NCBI GenBank assembly: GCA_032718475.1
Contig: JAUCBJ010006271.1
Coordinates: 1-35,287 of the forward strand
Direction of reading: 5' to 3'
Source: Nemertoderma westbladi
Lineage: Eukaryota; Xenacoelomorpha; Nemertodermatida; Nemertodermatidae
Length of the DNA: 35,287 bases
Below the pieces are notes generated by a model, which was given only the letters and a program-made list of their open reading frames with translations, did no database searches and was not told where the DNA came from. Position 1 is the first letter of the stretch; each line of letters begins with the position of its first letter. Below, in pieces: positions 11,017 through 22,054 of the stretch. The position numbers were made by a program, and so were the translations under genes.

Positions 11017-11056
11017 GTACTGCCGGGACACCATGTACAACGGATATATATTCAAA

Positions 11057-11176
11057 GTAGTATTAGCTGTCTGACATCGGTAAGGTTACTTATCTTGTAG
11101 TATTAGCTGTCTGACACCGGTAAGGTTACTTATCTTGTAGTATTAGCTGTCTGACACCGGTAAGACTACTTATCTT
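11057..11176. repeat. 40-bp direct repeat, three copies
   Basis: Three nearly identical 40-bp units start at 11057, 11097 and 11137 (gtagtattagctgtctgaca...). They differ by two or three bases. They lie 40 bp beyond the end of the 33-bp array and share no sequence with it. Confidence 0.9.
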
Positions 11177-11910
11177 GCTAGATTTTTAATCATTAAATAA
11201 TAATTGAATTTATTATCTGCCTATTTTAATATTGCCAAGAAATACTTCCGTTAAGTTTCATTCCTTGCTTTTCTATTATATTATTAACATTTTATTTTAT
11301 AAAACGTTTAAATGTATTACTTTTAGTATCATGATTGTTATTAGTGCTATTATTATCCTATGCATTATTTTTATGGTGGTAATTACAGTACATTCGTAAC
11401 TTACATTCTTATTTTATAAGCATGATGTAAGACTTATTTAAATCAGAGCTAAATATTTATTGCAAAATATATGCTATATATATATATAATATAATTTAAG
11501 AAATTTTATGAGTCTTTAATATATCCTTAAATCGGGATCCCGGCAGAAAATGTAATCCCAGTTCAGATCCCGCCGATTATGGGTTGCCAGAATAGTAAAC
11601 TGGTACACCCCCCCCCCCCCCCCCCCCCCCCCCCAACCTCCACTTAGCGCTTTTACCCCCATCCTGTCATGGGAGTTTTTCTTATGTCGGTATTATAATA
11701 TGTGGACAATGTCGATTGTTATATAAAGTAAGATATGCGTACGATATTGACTTTCCTTATTGGAGTTATACCAATCTCATTTAAAGTGTCGCAGTGGAAC
11801 ATTCATATTTGAATATAATTTTCCCAATACCACTTGAAAAGACTAAGAAGATTCGTAAAAATAAATGAATATGATTGAACAGCTGTTTGAACTAATTTAA
11901 TGAATATTAT
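11177..11910. other. Non-coding spacer with a 27-nt poly-C run
   Basis: AT-rich spacer. A GC-richer island at about 11530-11680 contains a poly-C run at 11608-11634. No open frame or element ends are recognisable. Confidence 0.45.
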
Positions 11911-11916
11911 TATCTA

Positions 11917-12054
11917 CCGACCCTGTTGGGGCTCGAAACCGGTACCTAAGTTTCAAACTTCCGGTTATCTTTAGGTAGCCCAGTACACACACCCGGCTGA
12001 AAATAACCGGAAGTTTGAAACCTTGGTAGCGGGTTCGAGCCCCAACAATGTCGG
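11917..12054. repeat. Fold-back repeat with 52-bp arms
   Basis: The left arm at 11917-11968 and right arm at 12003-12054 are imperfect reverse complements around a 34-bp loop. The right arm contains 'gggttcgagcccc', which resembles a tRNA B-box / T-arm; the left arm carries its diverged mirror. It could be a palindromic SINE-derived or MITE remnant. No A-box at a proper distance could be confirmed. Confidence 0.7.
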
Positions 12055-12263
12055 TTGATATTTCTCGCTATGGAGAGCATTATCATGTTGTCCTATTAAT
12101 ATACTTAATTCACCGTCACTCACTCCTCAACAATGCATTTATTATTATGAATATTTTTATCTTATAATCTGATATGGGAAGGAATAATATCTGATATTGA
12201 CAGTGCATTATTTTTGTCACAATACTAAAAATGCATTTATTCTTAAAAGTTCAGCATAGGATA

Positions 12264-12672
12264 TGCGTTACACACGAGACAATACGTTACACAAGATACA
12301 TAAAGCGTTACACAGAAGTCAGAAACGTTACATGTGGGACATAAATCATTACAGACAGGTCCTAAAACTTTACACACAGGACATAAAGCGTTTCACACAG
12401 GGCGTAAACCGTTACACACAGGACATAAAGCGTTACACAAAGGACATAAAGCGTTACACAGAAGTCAGAAAGCGTCACATGTGGGACATAAATCGTTACA
12501 GACAGGCATAAAGTGTTACACACAGGACATAAATCGTTACAGACAGGACATAAAGCGTTACACTCAGGACATAAAGCGTTACACACAGGACATAAAGCGT
12601 TACACACAGGACATAAAGCTTTACACAAAGGACATAAAGCGTTATACACGAGATATAAAGCGTTACACACTG
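12264..12672. repeat. Second 21-bp minisatellite, about 19 units
   Basis: The unit is approximately cgttacacacaggacataaag (21 bp), unrelated to the 2728-4726 satellite. Some units carry 'agaagtcagaaa' or 'atgtgggacataaat' variants in a repeated order. The unit length keeps several frames open, so the short open frames here are repeat artefacts. Confidence 0.93.
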
Positions 12673-12675
12673 TAG

Positions 12676-13864
12676 TTTAACAGTTTTATCAGGGGATACA
12701 TATTGGTCAAACCACCAATTAACTGCTTGATATAGTTTATCATATTAACCTTATCTATTCTAAATCAAAATGTTATTGGAGCCCATATATACGAACAGTA
12801 CTTACCTTACCTGCCTTTCCTTCCCCCTATGCAACGCTGCCATGCCTCCATAAACTCATCAAGAACAATAATTGCTTGTCTCATTGGGCTACACTGTGGT
12901 CCAGGTAATTGATGTTTCGCCTAATAAGGCGTGTTATTCATCACCGACATACAACCGCCTGCTTTTTATAATAACCCTTCTTTTGAAAATAAATTGCGTG
13001 GGCGGTTCCCAACGTCGTAGCCCATGTATCAATACGACATGTATTGCACCATTGCATCGTCAGTATTCATCCTACAGGCTCCCCCCTCACTCGCGCTGTT
13101 CTCCTATTGGTTGCTTGGTTTTTGTGGTTCCCTACCTAAAGCTACTTGCGTTATTTGCAATGCTTTCCTACGTAAGAAGATAATTCCAGTGGCTTAAAGG
13201 GCAGCCTGTTAGGTAGAGCCCAAGGAGGAGGGGGGTTTCTATTTGACGCAGGTATGTTATGGAAGCTTATCGTAGGGACTGTCCAATCTCGCAATGGTTT
13301 CTCCTTGGATTTTTGTGGCCATGGTTTTTGCACATCAAGCAATAAGACAAACTGGCCGCATATTGGTTTCAATCTCAGTGACATTCTGTTAAATGTATTT
13401 TATGCATACCGTACAACTTTGATTATTCAGAACGACTATATTGATATTGTTATTTACGTTAATTTCAAATGCTTACTTTGTAACCCGGAGATCTTTTTTT
13501 ACTCCAATATTAAGATCATTTTGAAAACAAACTGCAAATATGACGACATGGTGCGAGGACTTTATCTACACACACCAAGATTGTGATCGTTAGCACATAT
13601 TTTACTTTCCAAAAATAGTGATAATTTACTGTAAAATCTTTAGGTGAACTTTTGTCGTGATTTTTTCCGGAGCCCCTGTTATCGAATTTGTCTGTAATCC
13701 TTTCAACCTTCGAAACTATTTGTCGATAACATCCATAGAAAACCATTCCCGTTCATGGTGCCTTGTAAAATAGGATTCTAGTTTATAAATAACCTGGGAC
13801 CCGCATTATTAAATCCTTTCAATTAGGCTTCTTAGTGTACATACTGCAAGCTACCAGCGTAAAC
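12676..13864. other. Unassigned region upstream of AGTRAP, possibly regulatory
   Basis: About 1.2 kb with balanced base composition compared with its surroundings. It includes an ATTGG (inverted CCAAT) at about 13104 and a CCTAATAAGG word at 12920-12929. These are ordinary promoter-like words without positional support. The short open frames have no recognisable domain. It may contain the promoter and 5' UTR exon of AGTRAP, whose start codon is at 14090; this is inference. Confidence 0.3.
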
Positions 13865-13993
13865 AACAGTTATCATTATACTATGGCTTCCGATACATAA
13901 AACACACTGTCGCGCTGACAGACAGACTCAGACATTGGCTGAACCAAAGTATAAATTCAGTCAAAACTAGACCATAGTATAATTATAACCGTT
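13865..13993. mobile_element. Small 129-bp fold-back element
   Basis: The left arm at 13865-13886 (aacagttatcattatactatgg) and right arm at 13972-13993 are reverse complements with about three mismatches. The size and structure fit a short MITE. It lies about 100 bp upstream of the AGTRAP start codon. Confidence 0.55.
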
Positions 13994-14089
13994 CGCCGAA
14001 GGATAGCAGTTCTTACAATATGAGAAATATTTTGAAGCGGCGCTATTCAGATTATTAATTACTTTCACTTTAGACTCGTAAATATAAAT

Positions 14090-14248
14090 ATGATACCTAT
14101 TCCTCAAACTAAGGTGCCTCTTAAGATACTTATATTTATCCAGTTTCTACTAGCGACGTGGTCTATTCAGGTACCATGGTTACCAGCCAGCTACGCATTT
14201 ACTGCCATATCCATATTTGTTCTCCTTCTATTGACAAACCATTTGAAG
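14090..14248 (+). CDS. AGTRAP: AGTRAP coding exon 1
   Basis: It encodes residues 1-53: a short polar N-terminus, a first membrane segment with KILIFIQFLLATW, then SYAFTAISIF starting the second. It ends in phase 0 at AAG|GTTAGT. Reading on past the donor hits a stop within nine codons, as expected for an intron. Confidence 0.85.
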
Positions 14249-17200
14249 GTTAGTCGAAATTTAGATCTACAGTAAGTGGTTTTGCAACTTTTAGTTAGCA
14301 GTTAATTTGGTACATGTGGTATAAATAACAATTTAAGTGGTGGTTTAAAAAAGTAGACTTTTTGTCTAGCGTTATTATTTGGAGAGCATAGCGAGACAAA
14401 TAAGAAAGCAAGACAAAAAATGTTACTTTTTGCACCACTTACGTCGGTTTATTTGTTGTAAGTCTTCTCTCACTTTTATCTGGGCCTATTTCAGCTAAAT
14501 ATCCTCCATTGAAGCTTCATCCATAGTGAAATACGGGCATTGCATTACTTTACCTTGGGTACCCATTGTTTGACCATTTTTTTTTTCATATACAAAAGCT
14601 TTTATCATGAGGGTTTTTTTGCTGGAACAATTATTTGACCATCTTACAATTTATCCAAAATGTGTTCTAGAACAAATTTCTAGAACATAACTTTATTAAA
14701 AATTAATAACTAACATCTTCTGGAACATTTTCTATACAAATAGTAATAAGAACTAGCTACTACAAAAAATTTATAGAGGGAAGTAGGATGACGGAACCAG
14801 TGTTGAAATTACTAGCTAAACCTACCTAAAACACTAGCTACCATAAAATTTTGTATCTTGCTTGCGAAGAGACTTCTAATTACGTCCGTTGGCCAAATTG
14901 CAGCAAATTAAAATTTATAGAACTCTCCCCATTTCAAAATATCAAAATAGTGTAAAAAAAACTGGCCTTTTTTTTAAGGCCAAATCGACCACATGTTAGG
15001 CCGTACCCCTATTATGTAGTCGGCCATGGTTCTATAATATTTATAAAAAAATGAAGAAAACACTAGCTTGTATAAAAAATGATAAATTTGTGAATCTAGA
15101 ACAAAAATATTTATCAAAATTGATAGATAACACGTGTTCTATATAACACTTATAAAAAAAATTAGCAAAAACTAGCTAGAATAAAAAATCAATCAAAAAT
15201 CAATGTGAAGGAATTTACTTCAAAATTTAATTCAACATTACTTTTTTGTTGACAAAAAAGGTGTTCTGTTTTTGTCAAACTTGTTTACGACATTGACAAA
15301 AAAAAAGTGACTTACAACAAATAAAATGCATACTTATAGAGCATAATATGGGACAATCTCCATTCTATTGGTCGTCAGAAGTATATTTTTCGGCTCATTT
15401 GAACGCTGTTTTTGCAGAGAAATAAGTTACCCTTACCATACACGACCATCTACTTTGGTTTAAATATATAATTACAAAGTACATTCAATGAATTCAAAAG
15501 CTAAATTTTCAGTGAAAGTAATGTAACAGATGAGGTGAGAATAATGTAAAAGGTGCAATCACATTAAACCATGTCCTGGAATATAGTCTCTTTATTCAGG
15601 TATTCCTCACCCTTATAGTAGTGATTTGTTTGTACTATTAGAAAGATCTGGCTCACCCAGCAAGGAGGATGGAGGTGAAACTATCTCTGTTTCAAACTTC
15701 ATGTCATCTCATTAAGATTTGTAGAAAAAAAAAAAATTTTGGGGGGGGGGGTGGCAGGTACCTGAATAAAGACTCTAGATCCCAGGACATGGTGTGTATA
15801 TATATTCCGTTTTAGAGTCGTTAACAGAAAAAGTTTGTATAATTTTTTTATTGCACTGGGTTATATTGAGAAAGAACATAACGTCTGTAAGCGGACATTA
15901 TTGTAACAGGTGTAGTTCAGTCTGCACATCGCTGCCTCATGGGCACAGCCCATTCTCACAACAACAGAAGCTAATCGTTTTATTAGGCCTATATTACTTT
16001 ATCTTATAACATTTTATTAGGTAGAATAGTAAATAAATTTTTCTTAATTTTTATTGGTTTTAATTTAGTGGATTGTATAGAAACAACCACTATAATTTAT
16101 TATACCATATTATATATAATATATATACTCTTGGGGTTGCCTCCAGTAGAGAGGAGCCTTTGGGTTGCCTCCAGAAGAGAGGAGCCTTTGGGTTGTGGCT
16201 GGGAGAGAGGAGCCTTAGGGTTGCCTCCAGTAAATTGGAGCCTTTGGGTTGCCTCCAGAAGAGAGGAGCCTTTGTGATGTGACTGAAATAGAGGTGCCTT
16301 AGGGTCGCCTCCACTAGAGAGGAACCTCAGGGTCGCTTCCGGTACGGAGGGGCCTTCGGGTTGCCTCCATTAGAGAGCAGCCTTCGGGTTGCCTCCGGTA
16401 GAACGGAGTCTTTGTGTGGGGGCTGGAAGAGAGGAGCCTTAGGGTTGCCTCCAGAAGATAGGAGCCTTAGGATCGCCTCCAGTAGAGAGGAGCCTTCGGG
16501 TTGCCTCTGGTAGAGAGGAGTCTTCCGGTCGCCTCCAGTAGAGAGGAGCCTTCGGGTCGCATCCGGTAGAGAGGGGCCTTCGGGTTACCTCGAGTAGATA
16601 GGAGCCTTTGTGTCGTGGCTGGAAGAGAGGAGCCTTAGGGTTGCCTCCAGAAGATAGGAGCCTTAGGATCGCCTCCAGTAGAGAGGAGCCTTCGGGTTGT
16701 CTCCGGTAGAGAGGAACCTTGAGGTTGCCTCTGGTAGAGAGGAGTCTTCGGGTTGAATCCGGTAGAGAGGAGCCTTTGTGTTGTGGCTGGAAGAGAGGAG
16801 CCTTAGGGTTGCCTCCAGAAGAGAGGAGCCTTAGGGTTGCCTCCGGTAGAGAGGGGCCTTCGGGTTGCCTCCAGTAGATAGGAGCCTTTGTGTTGTGGCT
16901 GGAAGAGAGGAGCCTTTGTGTTGTGACTGAAAGAGAGGAGCCTTAGGGTCGCCTCCACTACAGAGGAGCCTTAGGGTCGCCTCCAGTAGAGAGGAGTCTT
17001 TGTGTTGGGGCTGGAAGAGAGGAGCCCTCGGTTTGCCTCCGGTAGAGAGGAACCTTTGCCGGTAGAAAGGAGCCTTTGGGTTGCCACCGGTAGAGAGGAG
17101 CCTTCGGGTTGCCCCCGGTAGAGAGGAGCCTTCGGGTTGCCTCCGGTGGAGAGGAGCATTTGTGTTGTGGCTTGAAGACAGGATCCTTGGGGTTGTCTCC

Positions 17201-19142
17201 AGTAGAAAGGAGCCTTAGGATTGCCTCCAGAAGAGAGGAGCCTTTGTGATGTGACTGAAATAGAGGAGCCTTAGGGTCGCCTCCACTAGAGAGGAGCCTC
17301 AGGGTCGCCTCCGGTAGAGAGGGGCCTTCGGGTTGCCTCCAGTAGATAGGAGCCTTTGTGTTGTGGCTGGAAGAGAGGAGCCTTTGTGTGGTAACTGAAA
17401 GAGAGGAGCCTTAGGGTCGCCTCCACTACAGAGGAGCCTTAGGATCGCCTCCAGTAGAGAGGAGTCTTTGTGTTGTGGCTGGAAGAGAGGAGTCTTTGTG
17501 TTGTAGCTGGAAGAGAGGAGCCCTCGGTTTGCCTCCGGTAGAGAGGAGCCTTCGGGTTGCCCCCGGTAGAGACGATTCTTCGGGTTGCCTCCTATAGAGA
17601 GGAGCCTTCGGGTTGCCCCCGGTAGAGAGGAGCCTTCGGGTTGCCCCCGGTAGAGAGGAGCCTTCGGGATCCCACCGGTAGAGACGAGCCTTCGGGTTGC
17701 CTCCAGTAGAAAGGAGCCTTCGGGTTCCCACCGGCAGTGAGGAGCCTTCGGGTTGCCCCCGGTAGAGACGAGTCTTCGGGTTGCCTCCCTCCGGTATCGA
17801 AGAGCCTTCGAGTTCCCACCGGTAGAGACGAGCCTTCGGGTTGCCTCCAGTAGAAAGGAGCCTTCGGGTTCCCACCGGTAGTGAGGAGCCTTCGGGTTCC
17901 CACCGGTAGTGAGGAGCCTTCGGGTTGCCCCCGGTAGAGACGAGTCTTCGGGTTGCCTCCCTCCGGTATCGAAGAGCCTTCGAGTTGCCACCGGTAGAGA
18001 CGAGCCTTCGGGTTGCCTCCTATAGAGAGGAGCGATTGGTGCTGTCTGTGTTTAATTTTAGTGTACTGACCTATCCTTCCCTCCCTTATTAACAGTATCT
18101 AATTACTGTATGAGACGGGGGGGGGGGGGGGGGGGAACTCGACGCAAAACCCGCCTTGGCGAATTAATATCCCGCTTCAATGTTAAATTCTCAATTTAGG
18201 GAAAGGAGCAGGTTACAGTGTCACTTTATTTTAACCAAAACAATAAACTAAACACAATAGAACAAGTTACAGTTTTATTTTTGCTCGTATTCAGCTGTTA
18301 TTTGCGTCGAATTTCCCCTGGAGAGGGATGAATTTTTATTGCGTCCCCCCCCCCCCCCCCCCCCCCCCCCTATCTGCTTATTATATATTTCCTTTATTAT
18401 TCATATATAATTCCCATTTTACTTTTCAGGAGGCAGCTGAACCGGCGCTGATACTGTTTATAATTAATTTCCTCTGTATTTTACTTGATATAATACACGT
18501 CGGGATTTATTACCCAAGAGGAGTTCATAAGTACGACTTCAAGGACAGTCCCATGGTAGATGAGTTCCGGTAAGTAATAATTAAATCACTCACGAGTGAT
18601 TTAATACTATGTGTGTGCTATGTTTTTTTTTTAACAGTATTTATATTTTATGGAAATTTTTTCGTGAGTATTTTTTAACCTTTTTTTGTCAAGGTATTTT
18701 GAGATTTTTTTTTGAAGATATTTTATTTTACTTGTTTTTTTTAAGATATCAGGATATTTTTTTTAAATTATTTTTTTTTCAAGATATTTTTTACACTTAT
18801 TTATTATTTAAATATTTTATCAAGAGTTTTATAGTGGCAGCCATGGGCCACCATATAGGAGTAGGCCTAAATTAAATTTATTCATTTAAATTTATTAATG
18901 TTGTTTCTTCGACTCTCAGATTCTCTGTCGCCATGGTGATAATTTCAATTCTCATCAAACCATTCTACGGGCTAGTCTTCTACAACGCTTACGTGAAACG
19001 AGGGGGCGATTTCTCTGCCGGTTCCCTAGCAACAGAGAGGGCGTTCCCTGGCGCCCGAGGCTACGAGAATATGGAGAACCCAGTCGAACAGCATCAGTCT
19101 GTGACCCCCGGTGGAGGTCTGTACGAGAGACCGGTACCTTAA
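14090..19142 (+). CDS. AGTRAP: AGTRAP homologue (type-1 angiotensin II receptor-associated protein family), three coding exons
   Basis: Joining 14090-14248, 18430-18569 and 18920-19142 gives one 173-residue frame. Donors are AAG|GTTAGT and CG|GTAAGT, acceptors TTTTCAG and CTCTCAG, and intron phases 0 and 2 fit. Four hydrophobic segments are predicted at about 11-28, 35-49, 59-81 and 101-121, as in the small ATRAP membrane family (human about 159 residues). Family-like motifs are LLATW and SYAF in exon 1, LLDIIHVGIYYPRG in exon 2 and ILIKPFYG..FYNAYVKRGG in exon 3. A soluble Gly/Pro-rich cytosolic-type tail follows. In vertebrates the protein binds the AT1 receptor tail and promotes its internalisation; an invertebrate copy probably has an older trafficking role, which is inference. 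Intron 1 (4181 bp) is bloated by a minisatellite and MITEs; intron 2 is 350 bp. The ATG at 14090 is the first in frame. However, an acceptor-like TTTCACTTTAG ends at 14072, so a further upstream exon is possible. Confidence 0.9.
14335..14441. repeat. Short fold-back in AGTRAP intron 1
   Basis: Imperfect inverted arms of about 30 bp begin with aagtggtg (14335) and end with the matching caccactt (14433-14440). Both arms carry 'ctttttgtc'/'gacaaaaaa'. It abuts the larger inverted-repeat candidate that starts at 14447, so the two may be one composite insertion. Confidence 0.5.
14447..15327. mobile_element. Candidate ~880-bp MITE in AGTRAP intron 1
   Basis: The ends are inverted repeats: tttatttgttgtaagtc at about 14449-14465 and gacttacaacaaataaa at about 15310-15326. 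Between them is AT-rich sequence with recurrent 'ctagct' and 'tctagaac' words and no coding potential. No clear target duplication was identified, so the boundaries are provisional. Confidence 0.5.
15568..15793. mobile_element. Small MITE related to the 6806-7727 fold-back
   Basis: The ends accatgtcctgg (15568-15579) and ccaggacatggt (15782-15793) are inverted. The repeat continues inward through 'ctctttattcaggta' / 'tacctgaataaagact'. The interior has 'agatttgtagaaaaa' followed by an 11-nt G run, the same order of words as in the right arm of the larger element. About 226 bp, inside AGTRAP intron 1. Confidence 0.75.
16130..18033. repeat. 28-bp minisatellite in AGTRAP intron 1, about 68 units
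   Basis: The unit is roughly gagaggagccttcggg + ttgcctccggta (28 bp). A divergent unit type reading 'tttgtgttgtggctggaag' recurs at intervals, so the array has higher-order structure. Because 3 x 28 = 84, a stop-free minus frame of up to 230 codons arises with a 28-residue period. It is an artefact, not a gene. GC-rich and strand-biased (purine-rich 'gagaggag' on +). Confidence 0.95.
18034..18429. other. 3' end of AGTRAP intron 1 with poly-G and poly-C runs
   Basis: It contains a 19-nt G run (18117-18135) and a 26-nt C run (18345-18370) only 59 bp upstream of exon 2. Otherwise it is unremarkable AT-rich intron with a T-rich tract before the acceptor. The two runs are complementary and about 210 bp apart, so they could pair in RNA or single-stranded DNA. 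Confidence 0.6.
18430..18569 (+). CDS. AGTRAP: AGTRAP coding exon 2
   Basis: It encodes residues 54-99 plus two bases of codon 100. It holds the third membrane segment and the family hallmark LLDIIHVGIYYPRG, aligning with LDIVHISIFYPR of vertebrate ATRAP. The acceptor follows a C-run at 18345-18370 and a T-rich tract. The donor is CCG|GTAAGT. Confidence 0.9.
18920..19142 (+). CDS. AGTRAP: AGTRAP coding exon 3 with stop
   Basis: It completes the split Arg codon and encodes the fourth membrane segment (VAMVIISILIKPFYG), the conserved KRGGD and a tail of about 45 residues rich in Gly, Pro and Glu, ending with TAA. Its base composition is higher in GC than the neighbouring introns. An internal ATG at 18933 is not the start, because the conserved frame continues upstream. 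Confidence 0.9.
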
Positions 19143-19260
19143 CGGCAGACTCTTGCTCTACGTCTAGCGTTTAACGTCTCACCCATCATGCGTGTATGTA
19201 GTGATATCAATGTCTTGTAGCAATGTAGGTTTAGAGACTGCCAATTTATTGGTTATTAAA

Positions 19261-19266
19261 AATAAA
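19261..19266 (+). promoter_or_regulatory. AGTRAP poly(A) signal AATAAA
   Basis: A canonical AATAAA lies 119 bp after the AGTRAP stop codon, on the right strand and at a sensible distance. It implies a short 3' UTR ending at about 19280. Confidence 0.65.
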
Positions 19267-19279
19267 ATGGAATAATATC

Positions 19280-19920
19280 TACAGTATTTATTCCCGAAAA
19301 TTGTGTCTGGAAATCTTGCTGACACCAAATCCTCAGTGGAATATAAACAGAACGACCCCTATCCGATCGGATGTCAGGACAATTCGCCCATCGAACCGAA
19401 TCTGGGAGTGCAACACGTAATGAACTACGTAAGTTTTTTTTTTACATCGAACCCGTTCAATTTTCCTATTTTTAGTTCTATTTTCCTGGTCTCTCACGAC
19501 TTTGTAATCTTTGTAGAACGTCAATACTTTGCCGCTTTACTCGAGATACTGAACTTGGACGACCACCGCCTGTATCACACTCTACTACCAGCCACCGCCA
19601 TACCGTGATCCCTGTATCAAACTCTACTACCAACTCAGCAATATGTAATATTTTTAACCGTGATTATTGTAACTACAGTATTTACCCGCAAAGATTGCTA
19701 CTTCGGGAAAGCCCAGGTAAATCTACAAATTTTAACCAAGTTCGAAGTTATCGGTATCAGGCGTGAATGGATTATTCGGCAACCGGCACACCACCGCCGG
19801 GGAAGGAACCTGGTCGAATATCCAATCGGGAAATTATAATAAATCCGCGCGGTAAATATACATATTTATATTAATAAACAAATCCGCGCAGTTCAACTCT
19901 TGTAACGATTCATTTCTTTG
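19280..19920. other. Intergenic segment with an unassigned 101-codon frame
   Basis: A plus frame at 19303-19608 has coding-like composition at both ends, separated by a T-rich stretch that looks like a small intron (GTAAGT at 19428, TTTGTAG before 19517). No family is recognised. A 42-bp-spaced short duplication (ctgtatca.actctactacca) follows at about 19570-19635. It could be an exon of another gene or an old transposon. Nothing else is supported. Confidence 0.25.
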
Positions 19921-20588
19921 AGTGAGCGAGTCGTCCTGGAGCGCTGGCGGAGCAGTTGTCCTGGAGCCTTGTCGGACCAGTTGACCTGGAGCACTGTCGG
20001 AGCAGTTGTCCTGGAGCACTGTCGGAACAGTTGTTCTGGAGCACTGACGGAGCAGTTGTTCTGGAGCATTGTCGGAACAGTTGTGCTGGAGCGCTGTCGG
20101 AACAATTGTTCTGGAGCACTGTCGGAGCAGTTGTTCTGGAGCACTGACGGATCAGTTGTTCTGGAGCACTGTCGGAGCATTTGTTCCTGAGCAATGTCGG
20201 AGCAGTTGTTCTGGAGCACTGACGGATCAGTTGTTCTGGAGCACTGTCGGAGCAGTTGTCCTGGAGCACTGTCGGAGCAGTTGTTCTAGAGCACTGTCGG
20301 AGCAGTTGTTCTGGAGCAATGTCGGAGCAGTTGTTCTGGAGCACTGACGGATCAGTTGTTCTGGAGCACTGTCGAAGCAGTTGTTCTGGAGCAATGTCGG
20401 AGCAGTTGTTCTGGAGCACTGTCGGAGCAGTTGTCCTGGAGCACTGTCGGAACAGTTGTGCTGGAGCAATGTCGGGGCAGTTGTTCTGGAGCAATGTCGG
20501 AGCAGTTGTTCTGGAGCACTGACGGATCAGTTGTTCTGGAGCACTGTCGGAGCAGTTGTCCTGGAGCACTGTCGGAGCAGTTGTTCTG
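19921..20588. repeat. 25-bp minisatellite, about 27 units
   Basis: The unit is roughly ggagcactgtcggagcagttgttct (25 bp) with common variants 'gacggatcag', 'caatgtcgg' and 'gtcctgg'. Three units make 75 bp, so stop-free frames with a 25-residue period occur on both strands, up to 283 codons on minus. Like the 21-bp satellite it repeats the hexamer CAGTTG, but the units are otherwise unrelated. Confidence 0.95.
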
Positions 20589-20591
20589 TTC

Positions 20592-22054
20592 ATATTCGCA
20601 ATAAACAGCACGCACTCTATATCCCGCAGAGATACATATAAAAACCATACTTTAAATCCCAACGGTATATAAAGAGCAATCATATTGGCAACTTCCCCTG
20701 TAGTTCGGTAATAAAGGCGACACCTTTTTGGGAATAAGTTGTTAAATAAATACGGAAACAAATAAGTTCCTTATTTTGTATAATTTATGTTGGTGTGCAA
20801 AATTGATCAATGGTTATCATTTTAGTTTGGAATTATTTTACATTTGCATGGTTTGGGTACGAAGTTAGAACAATAACTTAATAATTTTATAAAGCTTATA
20901 GACATAGCATTTAATTTATTTTTAAATGTTGTTAAACGTATAAAAATGTTACATAGATTTAACTTTTATAAACAATATGGTATCTGTAAGTGATTTTATT
21001 TTATAGGGTTGCATTCCTTTAAATATAATTGTTGCATTTCACTACCTGTACTAAACTGATTGTGTAAATCTGCTTTAATACCATGATATTAAATTAAGAG
21101 ACTAGGGAATTTTTAAGGTACGTCTTGGAGTACCGCGTACGGCAAAATATCGTCATTGATTTTCATACTCGTTTTTCATTGTGTGATGTAAAAGTGTCTT
21201 TGTGATGAAAAATATGTTATTGAATATTCCATTCTTAACGCTTTTATGTAATCACTTACCTTAGCAGAGAATCCTGTATAACGTGGTAGAATTTAAGAAA
21301 TGGAAAAAGCGTATTTATTTAAAATTAATTCTTCACTTGATAAATTCATGGTCTTTTCTACACGGAACTTTATTTAGTTTAAACATAATATTTAATTTGA
21401 TATTTAATATAATAATTTTTAATTTGAATATTATAATAATTTTTAATTTGAATATTATAATTATTGTTAAATTTGACATTAATTTACCGCTAACTCAATT
21501 ATCCCTGATTAGCGACGAAACATATGCGTTCTTTGATATTCGCCGCGCAGACAGGTAGTTTCTTATTTATACGTATTTCTTATGAACAGTCATACCGTCT
21601 GTGCGTTGTATGTTTGTTTAGTTAAGACGTGCGGTAAATAAAGTCAATTGTATTTTCTGTATAACTAGTTTTACTATTTTTTTCATTAATTTTTGAAAAA
21701 TAATCGTTTAGCTCATTAATCCTTTGCAGGGCATTATAATATACATTATTGTTCTTGCTTGTTCATTAATTATTTAACAAGAAATGCGTCTAGATATGTT
21801 TAGTTGTTATAATGTCTGTGTAATTCAAACTGCTGTTTAATTCATGTGAGCCACTATGTTATTCATGATTTTAGACATAAAAAAAAGCAGTAATAAATTA
21901 AATCAATTAATTGATAATAAGAAATGTTTTTTTATCAACAATATTTTTGGAAAAATTTGAGTAGGCAATTAAGTCCACTATAGTGTAGTGGCTTTACTTA
22001 GTGAAGAGGGAAAATATCTAACCTCCGACTTCTCATATGTTTATACCAAAATAA
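20592..22054. other. AT-rich intergenic DNA
   Basis: About 1.5 kb of AT-rich spacer. A run of 'aatttgaatattataataatttttaatt' type low-complexity sequence near 21400-21470 produces a spurious 91-codon frame. No exons, inverted repeats or RNA genes were found. Confidence 0.5.

Noticed and set aside
12920-12929. CArG box (SRF site) CCTAATAAGG near AGTRAP
   Set aside because: A single 10-bp match more than 1 kb from the start codon in AT-rich DNA is expected by chance.
17299-17991. 230-codon minus frame in the 28-bp array
   Set aside because: It lies in AGTRAP intron 1 on the opposite strand and has a 28-residue period from three units. It is a repeat artefact.
18933-19142. Short stand-alone gene starting at the ATG 18933
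   Set aside because: The conserved reading continues upstream to the acceptor at 18919 and joins AGTRAP exon 2 in phase. The ATG is an internal Met.
19910-20761. 283-codon minus frame in the 25-bp array
   Set aside because: It has a 25-residue period from three units, is overlapped by similar frames in other phases, and shows no domain.
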